Assembly: GCF_000247695.1 (NCBI RefSeq)
Contig: NW_004624801.1
Coordinates: 6,225,188-6,289,187, forward strand
From: Heterocephalus glaber
Lineage: Eukaryota > Chordata > Mammalia > Rodentia > Bathyergidae
Length of the DNA: 64,000 bases
Direction of reading: 5' to 3'
Shown here: positions 58,022-64,000 of the stretch, in pieces
Layout: the number at the start of each line of letters is the position of its first letter
Numbering within the stretch: the stretch's first letter is position 1
The notes under the pieces: model-generated
The model's database searches: none
What the model was told of the DNA's origin: nothing
Seen by the model: only the letters and a program-made list of their open reading frames with translations
Made by a program: the position numbers and the translations under genes

Positions 58022-58140
58022 TTCTTTTTTGAGACAGAGTCTCACTATGCAGTTCAGGGTGGCCTTGAAGTTACAGTGACCCTCCTGCCTCAGCCTCCTA
58101 AGTGCTGGGATTACAGGCATGCACGAATATGCCTGGCTGG
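58022..58140 (-). mobile_element. B1 SINE
   Basis: GAGACAGAGTCTCACTATGC through AAGTGCTGGGATTACAGGCA in reverse. Confidence 0.9.
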
Positions 58141-61100
58141 TATCATTTTATTTTCTTTATACTTATGAATTCAGGTCAATCCCAGTGGCCAGAGAAGATA
58201 ATACCAGACCTTTGCTGGCACAGAGCTAAGTAACCCCCAAAGCAGGCAAGGAGAATCCATAGCACAGAATAGGCAGGCTTCTCAACCCACCAAGTGACTG
58301 TCCAACTACTACTGGTTCTTGGCTTCCCTACGTCTTTCCAAGATAAACTGGGCTGTGGTGCTGCAAATATTTATTTTCCACCTGTAATCAGGAGCATGGT
58401 CAAGGCATGAGAAGCCAAGGAGGAAGGGCGCAGACCCGGGAGTGACAGCAAGCGGGGGGTCTCGGGTCAGCGGTGACGGTCGACCTGTACAGACCCCAGG
58501 GAGGACAGGACAGGCTGGCATTGCTGAGCCAGCAGATGGCTTTGCTGCTCACCCACCTGTGCTCCTGACACCACGCCTCACGTGTGTCCTCCTATTGTTC
58601 CCACAGCACTGGAATTAGGCCAGGATGGGATCAAGCACCTGCCCACGAGGCCAAGATAGCCATCAAAATTATGCGCAAATACGCAGCCACCCAGGTGACT
58701 GGGGTGGCTGGGAAAGTGGAAGGGACACCTCTACCAGTCTGCAAACCGGGAGGATAAGAAGCATGGCGGTGCTGTAGACTCAGCCCCAACACGCTATCTG
58801 TCCTTCTCTGACAGAATATGGGAAATGCTCACAGCTACAAGATTCCTAGAACTGAGCCCAGCTGTAGGACAGCGCCACAAAAGGGAAGGAGCACTTGCTG
58901 TCACCTTGTGGTGGATACCACACAGTGCATCCCCCTCATGGAAACGGCAACATTGGACCCCGCCAGGACACAGGACACGACTGGAGGAACCTCAGCACCC
59001 CATGGATGAGTACATCACAACTGATGAAGTGGGCGGCACACTCAGCTGAGAAGGGCTGCTGCTTTCCTTATTGGGTAAATGCCATGGCTTCCCTACCTCT
59101 ATTCCCCTCAGTTCCTGGGCCCTAAGAGGTGGCTGACAAGTCGCTGGGCTCTAAAGGACACCAGGAGGCCACAGCAGACTCGAGACAAAGATCCTTCCCG
59201 TCTCCAATGAACCGGTACCCAAAGGCTTGCTCCCAAGGACCACAGATCCCAAGTGCAGAAAGATGGACGGGAACGGGAAGACATCTCTAGGCTCCACCAC
59301 GCCCTTCCTTAAGGGACAACAGGCCCTGGGGGTGGGGGCAGGGATGACAGTGACGGTTCTGAGCGCTCTGTGCAGGTGCTAAGTGAGGCACAGGCGCTCT
59401 CTCAAGCGCGCTGCATGCCCTCCCTCCTTCACGCTTGCCCAGCTATTTCAGTTACTTCACGCTCCAGTAACTGAAATGGAGATCATGTGCAGAAGCCCAA
59501 CTTACGTGAAGGACACAGGGAGAGGGTGTGAGCAGGAGGGGGTCCTGGGCCTGTGCTCAGGTCCCATCTCTCCTCTCCCACGGGCTTGGCAGACATAGGG
59601 CTTCCAACAATTGCCTCTCATTTATGATACGCTGCTCGCTTGCTGTATGGTAGGCCATTATTCAGTCATTCAGTCACTCAACAAACTATTAGCTTGGCAG
59701 ATAAAGTGCCAGATGCTAGTGAAACATTCTCAGCCTTGAAAGGGTGGGAGGATGCACCAGTATAGGGCAAGTCTGAGCTGCCCTAGGGAACAGTCATGGC
59801 TTTTCCACGTGGCTCAGTCCGGTGCACCCAAGTCTTTGCTCGATGTAATCTCCTCAGAAAGGGTTCTCCAGGGACTCCTTCTCATTGTCTTCCCATGCCT
59901 CGTGTGTTTCTCTACAGTGTTTCCTGTTCCCTACTCTGCAGTCCCTTCGTCCTTTGTTGTCTCCTGCTAGTGGGCTTTAGAACGTGAGCTCGGTAAGGCA
60001 CTCCTGGCAAGTTCCTGGAACACTTCAGAAGGAGTCGAGAGAGACATGCTGGAGGAGACGCCCTGAGAGTGGGACAGATACCAAGAGAGCGTGGTCAGCA
60101 ATGGCCCATGCTGCTGAGAGACCCAGTGCCCCAGATGACAGCAGCTGGTGACCCTGGCTCAGTGGTCTCAGAAGGTGGTGCGGGCAGAAGCCTCACTGGC
60201 ACGGCTGGAGAAGACCAGGGAGCCCAGGAAACAGGCTGGGGTGGAGCTCCTTCAGGATCTAGGGCTAAAGAGGGAAGGGGAAGAGGTAGGTGAGGGGATA
60301 AGGGTCTCTTTAAGATATTAAAAATGGGGTCAGGCAGAAATTGCAGAGGGAGTTTGGACAGAGGCTGCCAAGAGGTAACCATGGAGACAGCCAGGGTGCG
60401 TGTCTATGAAGGAGGCACAGCTCAGGAGAGGGACCTCCACACTGGCAGGCTCAGATCAGGAACTCCGTTGCCTTTGCTGATGGGTTTCCCAATCGGCAGC
60501 TAGAGATCTCCTGGCCGGGTAAGGCCAAGGCCAGAGTACGTGACAACAGCACCTGCTGCCATCTCTGAGTGGCAGTCAGTCCTGTGGGGCCACAGCTGCT
60601 TCTAGCCGGTGCGTCCCTGGAGAGTCAAACACAGATGACCAGCCGGATCCTTGCAGACCCCTTCCAGCGGCGACCTTTAACTGTGTGAGCTCCCTCTCAA
60701 GACCCACATCTCTGTGGTCTCCGAAGAGTAGCACGAACAGGCACACACATCTGCACACAACCCAAGTCAGTATCCCAGCCCAATGGCTCAGCTCCAACCC
60801 CTAGCCCTGGCAGCTATGGGTCCAAGGTGACAGTTCTGGGCAGTGTCTATGGTACAGGCTCTGCATACGGGAGGAGCTCGGGCACAGGTCTGTGCTTTCT
60901 CCCAGGTCTCAGGGGAGGGCGAGGGGCTGAGGATGGCCACAGGCCAGAGAATGGGGAGGCCCTCACCCTCAACTTCGGGCACCGTGATGTGCTCCCTTTA
61001 TTCCCAACCCTAAGGCCAGACCTGCATGCCAGTGACTCTTATGAAACTGGGTTGATGTTTTAGCTTTTTTTGCAAGGGGTAGGAAGAAAAAAGAAAAACA

Positions 61101-61183
61101 AGGAAAAGGAGCCAGTGGGGGTTATTTCTTGTGCTTGTGTGAATCCACTATGTAGATCATGATTTCCCGATCCTCGTTAACAG

Positions 61184-61185
<2 letters not shown>

Positions 61186-61220
<35 letters not shown>
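61186..61220. repeat. (CA)n microsatellite
   Basis: About 17 uninterrupted CA units. Confidence 0.97.
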
Positions 61221-61222
<2 letters not shown>

Positions 61223-61294
61223 GTTACATTTTAAAAGTTACACCAAAGTATTACATTAAAACAAGAATTACAAAAGAAAGAGTATCAAAAACAG

Positions 61295-61395
61295 TGAGCC
61301 AGGCACAGTGGCACCCACCTATAATCCTAGCTATTTGGGAGCCTGGGCAGGAAGTTCCAAAGTTTGAGGTCAGCCTGGGCAACGTGACTCAAAAA
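61295..61395 (+). mobile_element. B1 SINE, diverged
   Basis: GCCAGGCACAGTGGCACCCA through CAACGTGACTCAAAAAAG. Confidence 0.75.
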
Positions 61396-61754
61396 AGAAA
61401 CAGTGGAGTAGGGTGGGACAGAGAACAATATTGGCACCCTTGGAACAACCCAAAATTTCGTAGCTTTCAACTTCCTGACTGATTGAAACCTGGGAATTGA
61501 GTTCCAGGAATCTACGTAGAATTCCAGTTTAAGAAAGTCTTTTAAATATTAATACTCAACCATGACTCCTAACACAGCAGGCTCAAATTCATGCTTGCAA
61601 AGCCAGGAGACACACTACTACTTCCCGATGCCCCAAGAGAGTGGCAAAGACTCAGGAGGTGCCCGTTTGCTTAGATGCCGCAGTGATCACACACATTATT
61701 TTAAGGCATCTGTGTAGAAGTGAGCGGGCTGTTCACTTAACCAAGGTCTGAATA

Positions 61755-61952
61755 CAGTGGACCCTCAAGTTACAACAGGCCTGACATACGAATAAGTTGG
61801 GTTAATTAGGTTAATGGAAGATTCATCTGCCTCTTGTTATCTATAGCATGTACCCAGGTAAATATCCAGATCTCAGCTGTACTGACTTACAACCAACTTG
61901 AGTTACAACCAGCCCTTGGGAACTGTTGAGTTCATAAGTCAAGGGTCCACTG
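61755..61952. mobile_element. Small non-autonomous DNA transposon (mariner/Tigger-like)
   Basis: 198 bp with terminal inverted repeats: the left end CAGTGGACCCTCAAGTTAC pairs with the right end AAGTCAAGGGTCCACTG. It is flanked by TA on both sides, the target duplication of Tc1/mariner-class elements. It has no coding capacity. Confidence 0.75.
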
Positions 61953-62081
61953 TACATGCTGGGAGGCTGGCACTGACAGAACATCAGTGGAAACAGCGTT
62001 GGGGAGGGAAGTCCAGCATTTAGGAAAACAGGATCAAAAACTTAATAAAAAGAATGCAAACTAGTTTTTTAAATATTCACT

Positions 62082-62170
62082 TCATATTTTTTTTTTGGTA
62101 CCAGCGATCGAACTCGGGACCTTGCGCTTGCAAGGCAGGCGGCAGAACCACTGAGCTAAATCCCCGGGCC
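62082..62170 (-). mobile_element. ID-type SINE with target duplication
   Basis: Reverse body GGTACCAGCGATCGAACTCG; AATATTCACT is duplicated at 62,072-62,081 and 62,171-62,180. Confidence 0.95.
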
Positions 62171-62235
62171 AATATTCACTACATAGTGAAATGATATTCT
62201 CTATATAGAGTGGGTTAAGTTAGACATATTAGAGA

Positions 62236-62412
62236 AAATTCTTTCTTTGTTATTTGGGACTGAAAACAGGGCCTTTGCACTGAACTACATTCCCAGCTTC
62301 CCCCCACTTTCTTAAAATTTTGAGACAGAGTCTCATTAAATTGTTCAGATTGGGCTCGAACTTACCATCCTCCTACCCTGGGATTACATGCATAGGCCTC
62401 CATGCTTGGCTT
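62236..62412 (-). mobile_element. ID-B1 composite SINE, diverged
   Basis: Reverse composite with TTGGGACTGAAAACAGGGCC and GAGACAGAGTCTCATTAAAT. Confidence 0.75.
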
Positions 62413-63120
62413 AAAATTAATGTCACCTGTTTAATTTTTAAAATATCACTAAATTTAAAAAATTACCTATGTGGCTCATGTTGTATTTCTACTGAACAAT
62501 GTTGATTTAAATCAGTTAATTGTTTAAAAGAATAAGCTTAATTTTATCAAAGTGATGCATAGAAAAGTTTAAAGAAATCAGTACCAAAACAACCAGTCCC
62601 CTGTCTTACCCTTTTGGCTGTGCTCCCTTGAGGCAATCCCTTCCTATAGCTTAGCTGTTTGAATCTAGGCTGAGTAACTTTCACCCCAAATGCTCGGGAA
62701 GAAGTGTTTGGAATTCCATAGTACTTTGCATGTAGAGGGTATCTTGGGGAGAGGACCCAAGTGTAAACACAAAATTCATTTCTGTTTCACATGCACCTCA
62801 TATGTATTAGCCTGAAGGAAATTTAACAGTACCTTAGGTGCACCAGCACTGTGAATGCCACTAGTCCCACGAGGTCAGGTGTGGAATTTTCCACTCCCGC
62901 GTGGTGCTGTGCCAGCACTCTACATATTTTGGATTTGGGAGCAACTGGAATCTCAGCTTAGAAATGCTCAACCTATACATACCTCTCTCTAAATAAACAC
63001 GTTTGTACCTATAATTACTAGTTAACTATAGGTATTACCCTTTGACTTCCTGTTTTGGTAGCTGCTACCACACAACTCTCACCCCCTTTCTTACATAACC
63101 TATGCACATATTGGTGATTT

Positions 63121-63534
63121 TTGCAGAGACACAACCATAACTTTTCTAAACATCATCAGTTGTCTTATGGTTTTCCTTGGATTCTCCCTCCTGCAGAATT
63201 CCTCTCTGCCACTCTCATCTCCTTTCCCTGCCCACCTGGGTCAGATCCCTTATTTCCTGGATACCAGAGAAACTCCTGGATTTGGGTGAAGAACCTAATG
63301 GCCCACAGGAGATTTCCTTATTTCAGTTCTTGCAGACCTGAAGAGGACTGTTTTTACTATTCTTACCAGACTGGTTTCTGGCTGGATACATTAATTCCTC
63401 AGAAGGCTGAGGGATTTGCTTTGTTATTTTCCAATCTGGGAACCAGTGTGGAAAATGGCACATTTAATGTTTATTTTTCTGGTGGTCCAAATAGGTTTAA
63501 TCCTATTACCTTTAGGGCTTTCTATTTATCACCC
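63121..63534 (+). other. Open frame of unknown meaning
   Basis: Open for about 138 codons (for example FPYFSSCRPEEDCFYYSYQT) before running into a reverse B1. I recognise no family. It could be chance or the remnant of an old retroelement; there are no splice or promoter signals that support a gene. Confidence 0.12.
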
Positions 63535-63690
63535 CACCCCCACCCCACACTGGAGACAGGGTTTCACTATGTAATTCAGTCTGGCCTTGAACTCACTACC
63601 AGCCTATGCTGACCTCGAACTTGCTGTGATCCTCCTGCATTAGCCTCTGAGTGTTGGGATTACAGGTATGTACAGCCACACCCAACTACC
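63535..63690 (-). mobile_element. B1 SINE
   Basis: GAGACAGGGTTTCACTATGT through GTGTTGGGATTACAGGTATG in reverse. Confidence 0.85.
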
Positions 63691-64000
63691 ACATTCTTTC
63701 TTTGTTCTCTTTCTTCTAGACAAATGACCTCGTTTTTTATTGCTATATATTTTCCCTCTATGCATCCGAAAGCTCTAAGTCCCATTTCTATTATCTTAGG
63801 GGTCACCATTAAATGCTGAACATGTCCACTTGAGTCGCAAAGTGTAAAGCAAATGGATGTCCCTCCCACTCTTCTGCACAGGTTCAAAGATCTGGGAATA
63901 ATTCAAATCATCTCCTCTCTTATTTCCACTAATTACCAGTACTTTAATTTTTAGAGTTCCTCAAACTAGGGACCATCACTGATTTGTAAATGACTCGTCT

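Larger units (their letters stand above)
45854..64000 (-). other. UBE2O: UBE2O intron 1 (partial), no further exon seen
   Basis: UBE2O exon 2 is the most upstream exon found. Exon 1, including the segment ending VKETK in human, is not seen on the minus strand up to the right edge. In human the first intron is very long, so the remaining 18 kb is best read as intron 1. It holds SINEs, a candidate LTR, a DNA transposon and microsatellites; the gaps between them (46-48, 49.5-51, 54-56.7, 58.2-61.2 kb) look like unique intronic sequence. Confidence 0.75.

Noticed and set aside
46000..64000. UBE2O exon 1 or AANAT within the right end of the window
   Set aside because: No minus-strand match to the N-terminal UBE2O segment and no acetyltransferase-like plus-strand exon was found; both genes' remaining parts probably lie to the right.

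Overview
The window is nuclear DNA from a placental mammal, very probably a non-muroid rodent. Two protein genes with mammalian exon-intron structure are present. The background is dense in B1-type SINEs fused to ID-type (tRNA-derived) SINEs, plus a young ID-like family with poly(A) tails and target-site duplications. That SINE mix points to a beaver-, squirrel-, heteromyid- or dormouse-type rodent rather than mouse or rat. The species itself cannot be fixed by reading alone. Nothing prokaryotic, plasmid-like or CRISPR-like is present.

Layout. Positions 1 to about 26.9 kb hold no recognisable host gene. They contain L1 remnants (start of window, 10.2-11.6 kb, 20.3-21.2 kb), MaLR/MLT-type LTR fragments (14.5-15.3, 20.7-21.0, 24.6-25.1 kb), a solo retroviral LTR inserted inside one of these MLT fragments with a perfect 6-bp target duplication (14,807-15,203), and many SINEs. 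From about 26.9 to 30.5 kb there is a large CpG island. It leads into SPHK1 (sphingosine kinase 1, plus strand, coding exons 29,770-31,664, complete, 381 residues). About 1 kb beyond the SPHK1 poly(A) signal lies the 3' end of UBE2O, transcribed in the opposite direction. Its coding exons 2 to 18 run from 45,853 down to 34,417 (1,153 residues). Exon 1, with the start codon, is not in the window, so 45.9-64 kb is best read as the long first intron. That intron contains SINEs, a candidate retroviral LTR (48.1-48.5 kb), a small TA-flanked DNA transposon (61,755-61,952) and microsatellites, but no exon I can support. A truncated U2 snRNA fragment lies in intron 3.

The convergent SPHK1-UBE2O pair matches the arrangement on human 17q25.1. 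SPHK1 makes the lipid signal sphingosine-1-phosphate. UBE2O is a large E2/E3 hybrid ubiquitin enzyme. They are neighbours rather than a pathway. I found no new biological system here. The most useful observations are the missing C-terminal PPEE (TRAF2-binding) motif in SPHK1, a conserved in-frame N-terminal extension upstream of the SPHK1 start, a GC-AG intron and a tandem NAGNAG acceptor in UBE2O, and several nested transposon insertions with readable target duplications.
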